A DNA stretch of 9,690 bases from Chloroflexota bacterium (GTDB lineage: Bacteria > Chloroflexota > Anaerolineae > Anaerolineales > Villigracilaceae): the NCBI GenBank assembly GCA_016191985.1, contig JACPVB010000256.1:1-9690 (forward strand), read 5' to 3'. Below, in pieces: positions 1 to 6,119 of the stretch. The notes beneath the pieces were generated by a model, which did no database searches, was not told the DNA's origin, and saw only the letters and a program-made list of their open reading frames with translations. How positions within the stretch are numbered: position 1 is the stretch's first letter; each line of letters starts with the position of its first letter. A program made the position numbers and the translations under genes.

Positions 1-2066
1 AGGATTGGCATATCCGCCATGTAGTAAGCATGTTGGTAGGCGGTCAGCGCTCCGCCTTCGCCCGCGATGGGTTCGATCAATTCGTTCCCGTTTGTATCCA
101 ACCCGTTGAGGATTTGATTGGCAAGCGTTACAGCAGTGCGGACATCCGCTTCGATGTTTGCGCCTTCGGGGGCCTGGACAATGCGCTTTGTTGTATCGCG
201 TAATTCGATGGCCCATCCTTCGATATTTTGAATGGATATTTCCACGTGTTCGTTGTGCAGGCGGATATTCGGCGTAGCATCCTCTTCATCGGCGGAATAA
301 CTTGAATGGTGGTGTACACCGCCGACATAACCCGTTTGATCGCCATTGACCAAAATTCCATAGCCATCTCCGGGGTCATTAATTTCGCCGTTGCTGTCCC
401 AGTCGACGTACGAAGAATCTTGATTTCCGACAACAAGGTTAATCATCGCCTCTGCATTGCTACGGACATCTTTTAGCTCGCCTGCTTCATAGGCAGCGAG
501 CATGGCCTCCGCACTTTGGTTGATTAACGTCGCATTGTTCTTCAACCCATCGATCATGGCAATCTGATTGGGTGATTCTTCTGTTGTCACCAGTAAGTGT
601 CGAATGTGGACAATTGCGCGCCTGGGGATGCCTGAAGAATAAGCCACATTGCCCGATGGGTTCGGGTTGTTATCCGGGCTGGGTTCCACGGTAATTTCCA
701 TGTGCGAATAATCGGCAAGCAGGTTGCGGCTTTGCGGATCAACGAAGGTCAGGCTGTAGGTTCCATTTTCATCCACCGTGAGGACGCCAATGCTCCGGCT
801 CTGTTCCCCGCTGTTGCTGATCAGCCAGACTTCATATTGGGTGCCCTCTGGCGGGTTTTCAAGTTTGGCATTGACGGTGATCTGATCTGCGATGGCCGCG
901 CCATCCTGAAAACGCAGAACGCCAACGGAGGCGTCGCCTGTGTTGGGAACAACAACCTCTGGGGTTTGTATGATCTCAGTATGTTCCGCTGCTGTGGGAG
1001 CGGTGTTTGCCTGCGTTGTTCTTAACTGTGGGAGGAAGGAAAAGACCGAAATCCCCAAGACACTTAAGGAAAGGATCGATATGCAGGCACAGGCGAATAT
1101 CCCTGTCCCAATCCAAAGTGGATTCAGAGCTGGTTTCTTTTTCTTCAAAACCGTGGCAGGCCGGGACGTTCGACTCTGTATCCGAATCGTCTCCGTATCA
1201 AGGTGCATACCGACTGCCTTGTAGTAATCCACCATAAGGTCGTGCCCATTATCATACCGGTCATCTGGATATTTTGTTAGCGCCCGGTTGATCACAGACT
1301 GTAATACCGGGGGAATCTCGTCTATGAGAGGCGGCGCTTCGTTGATATGTTTGTAGATGACAGTGATCGCGGTATCTCCCTCAAAGGGGACTCGGCCCGC
1401 AACCAGTTCATACAATATGATGCCAAGTGAATAAATGTCGGTTCGGTGATCCACTTTGGTGCCGCGCGCCTGCTCCGGGGACATATACGCCGGCGTGCCG
1501 CTGACCAGTCCCGATGCCGTTTGTTGGCCGGCATGAGCAATGCGCGCCAGACCGAAGTCGGTAATGACCGGCTCCACGTGCCTGGTGATCAGGGAATTTT
1601 CTGTAAAATCCCCGGTTTTGTTGTGGAGGAGAATATTTGCGGGTTTGATATCGCGGTGGATGATGCCCTGTGAATGGGCGTAATCCATGCCGGCCACAAG
1701 GGACCTGAGCAATTGCCCGATCTGCTCCAGCGAAAGTTTTATTCCATTTTTATCAAGGGATTGGAGATAGGTTGAGAGCGTTGGACCTTTCAGGTATTCC
1801 ATCACAATGTAGGGATGTCCCTGATAAGTGTCAAAGTCGAAGACTTGCACAATGTTTGGATGGCGCAGCCCCGCAACTGCCTTTGCTTCACGCTGGAAGC
1901 GGTCCAGCAGTTCGGGATCCGACTCGATAAAGCTATGCAAAACTTTTATGGCTACCTGACGGTCAAGAGACAGGTGGGTTCCAAGGTACACCTCCGCCAT
2001 TCCCCCGTGAGCGAGGTATTTATCGACACGAACTTTTCCGATGGTTTGACCAATCCAGTCAGGCAT
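1..2066 (-). CDS. Membrane Ser/Thr protein kinase with RskA-like extracytoplasmic domain (3' end off window)
   Basis: The frame is open for 688 codons and leaves the window without a stop. Residues 10-285 form a Hanks-type kinase domain: Gly-rich loop HGGMAEVY (20-27), ATP lysine K41 in VAIKVL, helix-C E60, catalytic HRDIKPAN (137-144), DFG (170-172) and SPE (196-198), so all catalytic residues are present. Basic KKKK precedes one TM helix at about 316-346. Outside the membrane, residues 380-480 match the anti-sigma-K factor (RskA C-terminal) pattern: YEVWLI, then ITVEP and NPNPSGNV. The distal part has two Asp/Asn-rich loops, DWDSNGEINDPGDG (555-568) and LDTNGNELIE (656-665), that look like calcium-binding loops. 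The expected role is phospho-signalling in response to an envelope signal; the substrate is unknown. MPDWIGQ is preferred as the start by family resemblance. An in-frame ATG five codons upstream (2079-2081) is possible, and neither has a Shine-Dalgarno sequence. The kinase call is secure; the sensor call is moderate. Confidence 0.93.
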   Translation of the reverse strand, partial: MPDWIGQTIGKVRVDKYLAHGGMAEVYLGTHLSLDRQVAIKVLHSFIESDPELLDRFQREAKAVAGLRHPNIVQVFDFDTYQGHPYIVMEYLKGPTLSTYLQSLDKNGIKLSLEQIGQLLRSLVAGMDYAHSQGIIHRDIKPANILLHNKTGDFTENSLITRHVEPVITDFGLARIAHAGQQTASGLVSGTPAYMSPEQARGTKVDHRTDIYSLGIILYELVAGRVPFEGDTAITVIYKHINEAPPLIDEIPPVLQSVINRALTKYPDDRYDNGHDLMVDYYKAVGMHLDTETIRIQSRTSRPATVLKKKKPALNPLWIGTGIFACACISILSLSVLGISVFSFLPQLRTTQANTAPTAAEHTEIIQTPEVVVPNTGDASVGVLRFQDGAAIADQITVNAKLENPPEGTQYEVWLISNSGEQSRSIGVLTVDENGTYSLTFVDPQSRNLLADYSHMEITVEPSPDNNPNPSGNVAYSSGIPRRAIVHIRHLLVTTEESPNQIAMIDGLKNNATLINQSAEAMLAAYEAGELKDVRSNAEAMINLVVGNQDSSYVDWDSNGEINDPGDGYGILVNGDQTGYVGGVHHHSSYSADEEDATPNIRLHNEHVEISIQNIEGWAIELRDTTKRIVQAPEGANIEADVRTAVTLANQILNGLDTNGNELIEPIAGEGGALTAYQHAYYMADMPI

Positions 2067-2089
2067 ATTTGGATTATACATCCAAATAT
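2065..2089 (-). promoter_or_regulatory. Palindrome with TATAAT box overlapping the kinase start
   Basis: Two perfect 10-base arms, ATATTTGGAT (2065-2074) and ATCCAAATAT (2080-2089), surround a 5-base centre. On the minus strand a perfect TATAAT (2073-2078) lies in the centre. The A of the kinase ATG (2066) is seven bases past this box, where transcription would start, so a leaderless mRNA is likely if the box is used. No good -35 is seen. The symmetry suggests an operator, possibly autoregulatory; this is inference. Confidence 0.5.
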
Positions 2090-2140
2090 AGAGCTAAATA
2101 GTCTGAAATAATATTGAAATGAAAAAAGATGTGGCTGAAG

Positions 2141-2212
2141 AGTACCGCAATATTTATATTGCGCGGGCCAGTTTTGCACCCAGATCAAGCGCAACGTGAA
2201 CGTTACGGTACT
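2141..2212. repeat. Imperfect inverted-repeat element with 23-base arms
   Basis: The arms 2141-2163 and 2190-2212 match at 17 of 23 positions as inverted repeats around a 26-base centre. The outer seven bases, AGTACCG and CGGTACT, are perfect. All six differences are transitions, so G-U pairs leave 20 of 23 positions paired in RNA. The left arm also contains its own hairpin (CGCAATA, TTTA, TATTGCG at 2146-2163), and the right arm holds AACGT-GA-ACGTT (2193-2204). It lies downstream of the SRPBCC-PDZ-DinB gene and upstream of the kinase gene. It may be a small MITE or REP-like element, or a structured 3' end; it lacks a clean U-tract for a classical terminator. Confidence 0.55.
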
Positions 2213-2241
2213 TTTAATTACTTCGTTTTCGTGAACTCTGA

Positions 2242-3441
2242 TTATTTACGAGCCGCAGCGAGTGCGGCTTTTATCTGCTCAAGATGCGCGGTGAGATGGA
2301 AATCTGGTTGCAGCAAAATGGATGCGAAGCGATGATAACTGCCTTTGTTTTCCACAAAATCGGCGGGGATGAAGGAGACATATGCCAGGACTTCGTCCAC
2401 TGTCCGACGAAGCGCACCCAGCATCAGGTCGATGGAAGGATGCGCTTTTACAGTCGCCTGCACCTGGGCGTGGATGTTCGTCCCAAAGCCGTCTGTCACA
2501 GGTTCGTATCCGTCGATCAGGCCGGTAAGAAAAATGATATTGAAGCGCTCCCCGGAAATCAAGTGTGCAACGATTTCCAACGCGCTCCATTCGTTGGGTT
2601 CGGGACGGGTCATGGCCTGCGCGTCGGTGTGTCCTTCAAAGGTTTTTTCCAATTCTGCCAGCGCTGGTTCGAAGAGTTCGCGCGCTCGTTTTTCCAACTC
2701 GGCGGGGTTGAACGGAACATCGGGCATGGGGCGTTTGCTTAATTCCATCGTGATGGTTTTCTTTTCGGGTCCGCGATAGAAAACAACCTCCATATTATCG
2801 CCGCCTTTTTTACCAGCAATCGCAATGGGCAGCGTATTGAAATCGTTGGTGATCGGTTTGCCCGCCATTCCCACAAGCACGTCATCTCTTTGCAAGCCCG
2901 CTTTCTGCGCGCCCATCCCATCCACCGTGCCGTCCAGCCGCAGCCCTTCACGGACGGGAATTTTCAGAGCCGTGGCCTGTTCTTCTGTAAAATCGCCGGG
3001 CAAAATTCCAAGCATGGGACGGTTGGCAATGCGCAGGTCAACGCCTGTTTCAAGAATGGATTTTAGATTTTCGAGACTCTCCTCCCAATGGTGCCGGAAG
3101 GCCTCTGTCGCCTCTTTCCACGACCCGTCACCTGGCACCTCGTGCTCGAGCAGGATGCCTACGCTGTTACCTTTTTCTGTAAGCGTGACAGTCACTTCAG
3201 TGGGGGCGGGGTCACTATTTGAGAACCAACGGAATTTGACGCACTTGTTTTCTTCCAACGCGAGGTAATGCCCGCTGGAGTAAAAATCGCCGCGCCACCA
3301 CATGTACATCCGTCCCTGTGGATGCGGCTCCACGGTGGCGACATCGCACAACCACTCGCGCAGGGAGGTGGAATTGGTGAAGGCACGGTACGCAAATTTT
3401 AAAGGTGCACTGACTGTAATTTCGGCGGTCACAATGGTCAT
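2242..3441 (-). CDS. SRPBCC/AHSA1-PDZ-DinB three-domain protein
   Basis: A 399-residue cytoplasmic protein with no signal peptide. Residues 1-131 resemble the AHSA1-like branch of the SRPBCC (START-like) fold: ITVSAPLKFAYRAFTNSTSL, then EWLCDV and a late HHWEESLENLK helix. Residues 140-235 look like a PDZ domain (LRLDGTVDGMGAQKAGLQRDDVLVGMAGKPI). Residues 245-399 look like a DinB/YfiT-type four-helix bundle, with EWSALEIVAHL early and HLTAHLEQI late; H293, H382 and H386 would be the metal-binding triad. SRPBCC proteins bind hydrophobic ligands, PDZ domains bind peptides, and DinB-like proteins are often metal-dependent thiol S-transferases, but the combined function is unknown. The frame stays open 43 codons further upstream, but the ATG at 3441 has GGAG (3448-3451) six bases before it and begins the conserved fold, so it is preferred. 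Confidence 0.9.
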   Translation of the reverse strand: MTIVTAEITVSAPLKFAYRAFTNSTSLREWLCDVATVEPHPQGRMYMWWRGDFYSSGHYLALEENKCVKFRWFSNSDPAPTEVTVTLTEKGNSVGILLEHEVPGDGSWKEATEAFRHHWEESLENLKSILETGVDLRIANRPMLGILPGDFTEEQATALKIPVREGLRLDGTVDGMGAQKAGLQRDDVLVGMAGKPITNDFNTLPIAIAGKKGGDNMEVVFYRGPEKKTITMELSKRPMPDVPFNPAELEKRARELFEPALAELEKTFEGHTDAQAMTRPEPNEWSALEIVAHLISGERFNIIFLTGLIDGYEPVTDGFGTNIHAQVQATVKAHPSIDLMLGALRRTVDEVLAYVSFIPADFVENKGSYHRFASILLQPDFHLTAHLEQIKAALAAARK

Positions 3442-3500
3442 TTGGAACTCCTTATATAGGCGAAGATACCTATTTATATATGACGATTCGAGAAAATACA

Positions 3501-3516
3501 CCCTACTGGGGTAGGG
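3501..3516. other. Small perfect hairpin upstream of the SRPBCC-PDZ-DinB gene
   Basis: CCCTAC and GTAGGG form a six-base-pair stem around a four-base loop. It lies between the terminator of the upstream lipoprotein gene and the AT-rich leader (3455-3482) of the SRPBCC gene. It could be an operator half-site pair or a transcript hairpin; the sequence does not decide. Confidence 0.35.
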
Positions 3517-3532
3517 AAATGGCCTGGCAAAC

Positions 3533-3565
3533 AAAAAAGACCACAGGCACACGCCCGCAGTCTTT
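3533..3565 (-). terminator. Intrinsic terminator of the lipoprotein gene at 3583-4065
   Basis: Read on the minus strand, AAAGACTGCGGGC and GCCTGTGGTCTTT form a continuous 13-base-pair stem, including four G-U pairs, with a GTGT loop. It is followed by a run of T (3533-3538 as A on the plus strand). It lies 17 bases after the stop codon. This separates the lipoprotein gene from the SRPBCC-PDZ-DinB gene, so the latter likely has its own promoter. Confidence 0.82.
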
Positions 3566-3582
3566 GGCAAATTTTCGACGAC

Positions 3583-4065
3583 TTACCTGGTCACATTCCA
3601 TGTCATGCTGACCATCTCCGGTGTAACATTGACAGATTGCAGAGTTGCGTTCTCGTTCCTGCCTCCAAAATTGGAGATGCGGTTGGCAATGGTCTGATTC
3701 CAATTATCTACGCGGTCTTGGTCAATCGGGACTCCGTCAATTTGGGCGTCCGTGACCGAAGCCGCCAGTTGACCATTGCTTACGGACAGATCGAGGCGGA
3801 AGGAAAGAGTATCCGTTTTGCTGGCGTCGTTCAAGCGCTGACGATCACCCGTAACAAACACATAGCCCGATTGAAGCGAGGCGGTCACGTTTGTAACCAG
3901 CGGGTCGGCGATGGAGGCGGAGATCACTTCCTGTAATTCCTGTTGTGAGATGGTGGTTTCCACAGTGAAGGAACCATTATCGTTGCGGGAAATGTCCGCT
4001 TTGCAGGCGCTGGTCAATAACGCGAGTACAAGCAGGGCAAATATTGTTTTTGATTTTGTGTTCAT
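3583..4065 (-). CDS. Small secreted lipoprotein, unknown function
   Basis: A 160-residue protein with a classical lipoprotein signal: MNTKSK, a hydrophobic core, then a lipobox ending in LLTSAC, so Cys21 would be lipidated and the protein held on the outer face of the membrane. The mature part is rich in Ser, Thr, Asn and Asp and reads like a beta-strand domain (SGYVFVTGDRQR, DTLSFRLDLSVSNGQLAASV). I do not recognise the family. The Shine-Dalgarno GGAGG (4071-4075) is five bases before the ATG. The gene is monocistronic by its own terminator and is divergent from the second lipoprotein gene. Its promoter probably includes TACAAT on the minus strand near 4090, with a palindrome at its -35 side. 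Confidence 0.88.
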   Translation of the reverse strand: MNTKSKTIFALLVLALLTSACKADISRNDNGSFTVETTISQQELQEVISASIADPLVTNVTASLQSGYVFVTGDRQRLNDASKTDTLSFRLDLSVSNGQLAASVTDAQIDGVPIDQDRVDNWNQTIANRISNFGGRNENATLQSVNVTPEMVSMTWNVTR

Positions 4066-4106
4066 AAAATCCTCCGATTTTTTTATTCATTGTAGAGCCA
4101 GTTTGT

Positions 4107-4132
4107 TTTAACAATGCGTCCGCATTGTTAAA
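4107..4132. promoter_or_regulatory. Perfect 12-base-arm palindrome between divergent lipoprotein genes (operator candidate)
   Basis: TTTAACAATGCG (4107-4118) and CGCATTGTTAAA (4121-4132) are perfect inverted repeats with a two-base spacer. For the minus-strand lipoprotein gene, a TACAAT -10 candidate lies near 4090-4095, which puts the palindrome over the -35 region, a typical position for a dimeric repressor or activator. It could also fold as an RNA hairpin, but no T-run follows. The regulator is unknown. Confidence 0.55.
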
Positions 4133-4296
4133 TCTGTGTAAATTTTTGACACCCGCGGCAGGTGGTGTTTTCAAAACTTTTTTAAACTGGGATGATTGTG
4201 CCATATCCAACCCATGAACAAAATTCATTTCCCTATTAAAATCAAAAAAAGTTTACTTAATTATGAGACAAGCGATAGAAACAATTGGAGATCAAA
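4133..4296 (+). promoter_or_regulatory. Upstream region of the second lipoprotein gene
   Basis: No gene is seen here. A perfect TTGACA lies at 4146-4151 and could be a -35 element, but nothing at the right distance is a good -10 box. The same stretch forms an interrupted inverted repeat, TTTTGACACC (4144-4153) with GGTG (4164-4167) and TCAAAA (4171-4176), followed by CTTTTTT. The hairpin and promoter readings exclude each other; both are weak. GGAG (4287-4290) is the ribosome binding site of the following gene. Confidence 0.3.
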
Positions 4297-4839
4297 ATGA
4301 AATACACCAGGCTGTTCATACTTGTTGCTCTTTTCCTGGCTTCCTGCGCTGCGCCTGCGAGAGTGACCCCCACGCAAACATTCACCCAAGAATCCCCGTC
4401 CCCAACAAGCACCCCGGATGTGGACGGTACGCCTACTCTTACTGTCACCCCAGACCTCGCCATGGGAAATATCGAAGGCAATCTTTCCTGGCTGATTGCT
4501 TCCACGTCCACTACCATGCCCATCACCAGGGTGAACCTGGAGATCAATGGGCATACGGGGGACTATCCCAGATACACAACCAGAACCGATCAGAATGGAG
4601 ATTTTAAGTTTGCCAACATTCAACCGTCGGATTATGGGTTTGGGATTTATTTAAATATGAAAATAAGCGAAAGGCAGTGCGAGGCGCCTGAATATTCCTA
4701 TAGCAGGGATTTGAAATGGCTCCATTACGCCACATGGAGCAAGGTGGACGTATGGTATGACATTCTCTTTTCCAGTGTGGATATCACGGTGAATCCGGGG
4801 GAGACGGTAGCGTTGGACTTTGTGTTGAAATGTCCATAA
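4297..4839 (+). CDS. Secreted lipoprotein with Thr/Pro/Ser linker and possible beta-sandwich domain
   Basis: A 180-residue protein. The signal peptide is MKYTR followed by a hydrophobic core and the lipobox LFLASC; Cys17 is the likely lipidation site. Residues 18-55 are a Thr/Ser/Pro-rich linker typical of surface proteins. The rest (GNIEGNLSWL, VNLEINGHTGDY, TDQNGDFKFANIQPSDYGF) has the strand-turn rhythm of carboxypeptidase-regulatory or SdrD-B-like beta-sandwich domains, ending in NPGETVALDFVLKCP. The two later Cys residues could form a disulfide. The ATG at 4297 has GGAG six bases upstream; a TTG four codons earlier (4285) overlaps that GGAG and is rejected. Function unknown; a structural or binding role at the cell surface is inferred. 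Confidence 0.85.
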   Translation: MKYTRLFILVALFLASCAAPARVTPTQTFTQESPSPTSTPDVDGTPTLTVTPDLAMGNIEGNLSWLIASTSTTMPITRVNLEINGHTGDYPRYTTRTDQNGDFKFANIQPSDYGFGIYLNMKISERQCEAPEYSYSRDLKWLHYATWSKVDVWYDILFSSVDITVNPGETVALDFVLKCP

Positions 4840-4865
4840 GAAAGTGTTTCTTAACTGCCTTTTTT

Positions 4866-4981
4866 GGACACGGATTCCACGGATACTTCGGCAGGCTCAG
4901 TACAAGTTTTACAGATTTTCACGGAAAACCTTTTTAAAAATCCGTGTTTGACCGTGCGCGAAGCGTCCGTCCAATCCGTGT
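4866..4981. repeat. Degenerate ACACGGATT repeat with nested CTTCGGCAGGCTCAG unit
   Basis: The 190 bases between the lipoprotein and the toxin gene hold no credible gene. ACACGGATT (4868-4876) has two inverted copies, AATCCGTGT, at 4939-4947 and 4973-4981, and partial copies CCACGGAT and TCACGGA lie between. Inside this run sits CTTCGGCAGGCTCAGTACA (4886-4904), which matches the unit at 6936-6954 in 17 of 19 positions. It looks like one intergenic repeat interrupted by another. Confidence 0.55.
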
Positions 4982-5031
4982 ACTTTAAGAAAAAGTCTCT
5001 AAGCTCGCAGTTTATCGAATCCACGATCCGG

Positions 5032-5298
5032 TTATGGGAAATAGCGGTACATATCTTTGCGATGGATAAGGCGGACAAAGATCAGCTTTCGCCTTAGGAT
5101 CTGAATACCCATTCGGTAATTTCCCAAATTGATGCGGCAGCAGGATTTGTAATCCCGCATGACGTTGATATCCTGAATATCGCCAGTGGAATTTGCGGAT
5201 GCTGCCTGGGCGATCACAACCCGCACCCGCTTAAGGATGCGTTTGTCTTTCACTTTTTCCAAATCGTGCAGGAAGGTTCTCTCAAAAAGAATTTTCAT
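5032..5298 (-). CDS. RelE/ParE-family toxin of a type II toxin-antitoxin module
   Basis: An 88-residue basic protein with the compact RelE/ParE fold pattern: N-terminal strand MKILFERTF, helix HDLEKVKDKRILKRVRVVIAQA, then the strands DYKSCCRINLGNYRMGIQILRRKLIFVRLIHRKDMYRYFP. The R-x-x-x-G-x-Y-R-[MI]-G core and the HRKDMYRYFP ending are typical of RelE-like mRNA interferase-type toxins. Whether it cleaves mRNA or targets gyrase is not decided by sequence. The gene starts three bases after the antitoxin stop, so the pair is a translationally linked operon. Confidence 0.85.
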   Translation of the reverse strand: MKILFERTFLHDLEKVKDKRILKRVRVVIAQAASANSTGDIQDINVMRDYKSCCRINLGNYRMGIQILRRKLIFVRLIHRKDMYRYFP

Positions 5299-5301
5299 GG
5301 C

Positions 5302-5505
5302 TCATCCGCCGAGGATCGATTGAATTTCTTCCTCCCTGATGTATTCCTCCCTGCGTCCCTCGCGAATGGCATGTGCGAGACTAAGTTCTTCCAGCGCCTC
5401 GACCACAATGGCGGAGAATACATCACGGCGCTCCTCGAACAACTCAAGCAGGGTCTGCTTGAGCAATTTTTTGAATTGTTTTTCATCTAAAGTTACAGTG
5501 GACAT
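5302..5505 (-). CDS. Antitoxin of the RelE/ParE-type module
   Basis: A 67-residue acidic, helical protein (MSTVTLDEKQFKKLLKQTLLELFEERRD, then EALEELSLAHAIREGRREEYIREEEIQSILGG). Its size, charge and position just before the toxin gene identify it as the antitoxin. The C-terminal part, rich in Glu and Arg, probably wraps the toxin; the N-terminal part may bind DNA, but no clear ribbon-helix-helix or helix-turn-helix is visible. GGAGG lies six bases before the ATG at 5505 on the minus strand, a strong site that would favour antitoxin over toxin synthesis. Such pairs normally autoregulate through the promoter region at 5506-5560, but I see no clear operator there. Confidence 0.82.
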   Translation of the reverse strand: MSTVTLDEKQFKKLLKQTLLELFEERRDVFSAIVVEALEELSLAHAIREGRREEYIREEEIQSILGG

Positions 5506-5560
5506 AATTTGCCTCCAGTAAAACCAGGGTATTTAACAGTTTATATTCCTACGATTAAAT

Positions 5561-5661
5561 TTGCCTTATAATCTGACCACCATCCCATATTCGGGGAAAC
5601 CCGATGTACCGTAAAACCCCTTCAAACTCATGGAGCCGCAAGTTACCGTAAAGGAGGATGT
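5561..5661 (+). promoter_or_regulatory. Promoter and structured leader of the SLATT-like gene
   Basis: A perfect TATAAT lies at 5567-5572; the -35 side is weak. The same context, TGCC then TATAAT then TGACCA, recurs at 6862-6880 before the TIR gene. The leader would be about 80 bases. It has a hairpin with a GAAA tetraloop, TCGGG-GAAA-CCCGA (5591-5604), and a direct repeat TACCGTAAA at 5607-5615 and 5644-5652. The second copy runs into the Shine-Dalgarno AAGGAGG (5651-5657). A regulatory role for the leader is inference. Confidence 0.55.
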
Positions 5662-6108
5662 ATGCCCAGAAATGCCCAGGAAGCCCAGCCGCAGGTAGAT
5701 TTCGACACTTTGCTGAAAAGAATCCGCGCCAGTTTGTCCGATTCGGATTCTTATACGCGGCGGAATCAACGGCTTAACTCTACGTTGACGATCATCACCA
5801 TCGTCAGTTCCGCGCTGACCGCCTTCCTTACAGCGTTGACCGCCGCCCAGGGTCCCGTGGTGATCCCCGGTTTGTTGGACTGGCAGGTCGCCTGTTCCAT
5901 TGGAGCGGTATTGAGTTTTACTACCACGATCTGCTCTGGGGTAAGCCAGCAAATGAACATCGGTCAAAGGCTGGTGCTGGGGAGTCAATGCACCGGGCGT
6001 TTACGCGCCCTTGAGCTTGTCACCACCACCCGAACTCGCAGCGTGGCTGAGATTACAAATGAATACGCCGAAATCCTGCGCACCTACGCCGAGACTGTAA
6101 ATAAATAA
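5662..6108 (+). CDS. Two-TM SLATT-like membrane protein (possible effector)
   Basis: A 148-residue protein. A cytoplasmic N-terminal helix (FDTLLKRIRASLSDSDSYTRRNQRL) leads to TM1 at about 41-62 and, after a short Gly/Pro loop, TM2 at about 74-95. A long C-terminal helical segment follows (IGQRLVLGSQCTGRLRALEL, then SVAEITNEYAEILRTYAETV). This plan, two close TM helices between amphipathic helices, is that of SLATT/DUF4231-type domains, which are predicted pore-forming effectors in nucleotide-activated bacterial conflict systems. The assignment rests on topology and general pattern only. AAGGAGG sits four bases before the ATG. No nucleotide cyclase, SMODS or SLOG sensor gene is adjacent, so it may act alone, be an orphan, or not be SLATT at all. 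Confidence 0.75.
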   Translation: MPRNAQEAQPQVDFDTLLKRIRASLSDSDSYTRRNQRLNSTLTIITIVSSALTAFLTALTAAQGPVVIPGLLDWQVACSIGAVLSFTTTICSGVSQQMNIGQRLVLGSQCTGRLRALELVTTTRTRSVAEITNEYAEILRTYAETVNK

Positions 6109-6119
6109 CTCTGCCCAGA

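Noticed and set aside
128..436. Minus-strand frame of 102 codons inside the kinase gene region
   Set aside because: It is in a different frame from the uninterrupted kinase reading frame, which is continuous from 2066 to 1.
2284..2779. Two overlapping plus-strand frames of about 145-150 codons
   Set aside because: They lie opposite the DinB/PDZ part of a clear minus-strand gene and show no domain pattern.
3442..3570. Upstream extension of the SRPBCC-PDZ-DinB protein by 43 codons
   Set aside because: It would translate the upstream gene's terminator; the internal ATG at 3441 has a good ribosome site and starts the fold.
4144..4183. Terminator on the plus strand before the second lipoprotein gene
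   Set aside because: The stem is interrupted by a TTT bulge and no plus-strand gene lies upstream to be terminated; the TTGACA reading is equally possible.
4257..4623. Frames overlapping the second lipoprotein gene on both strands
   Set aside because: The lipoprotein frame has a signal peptide, lipobox and GGAG; the others have none of these.
4864..5097. Open plus-strand frame of 77 codons over the repeat region
   Set aside because: It translates repeat DNA (DTDSTDT-type) and runs into the toxin gene on the other strand; it has no ribosome site.
5566..5988. Minus-strand frame of 140 codons opposite the SLATT-like gene
   Set aside because: It is antisense to a gene with a strong Shine-Dalgarno and TM helices, and its translation is low-complexity.
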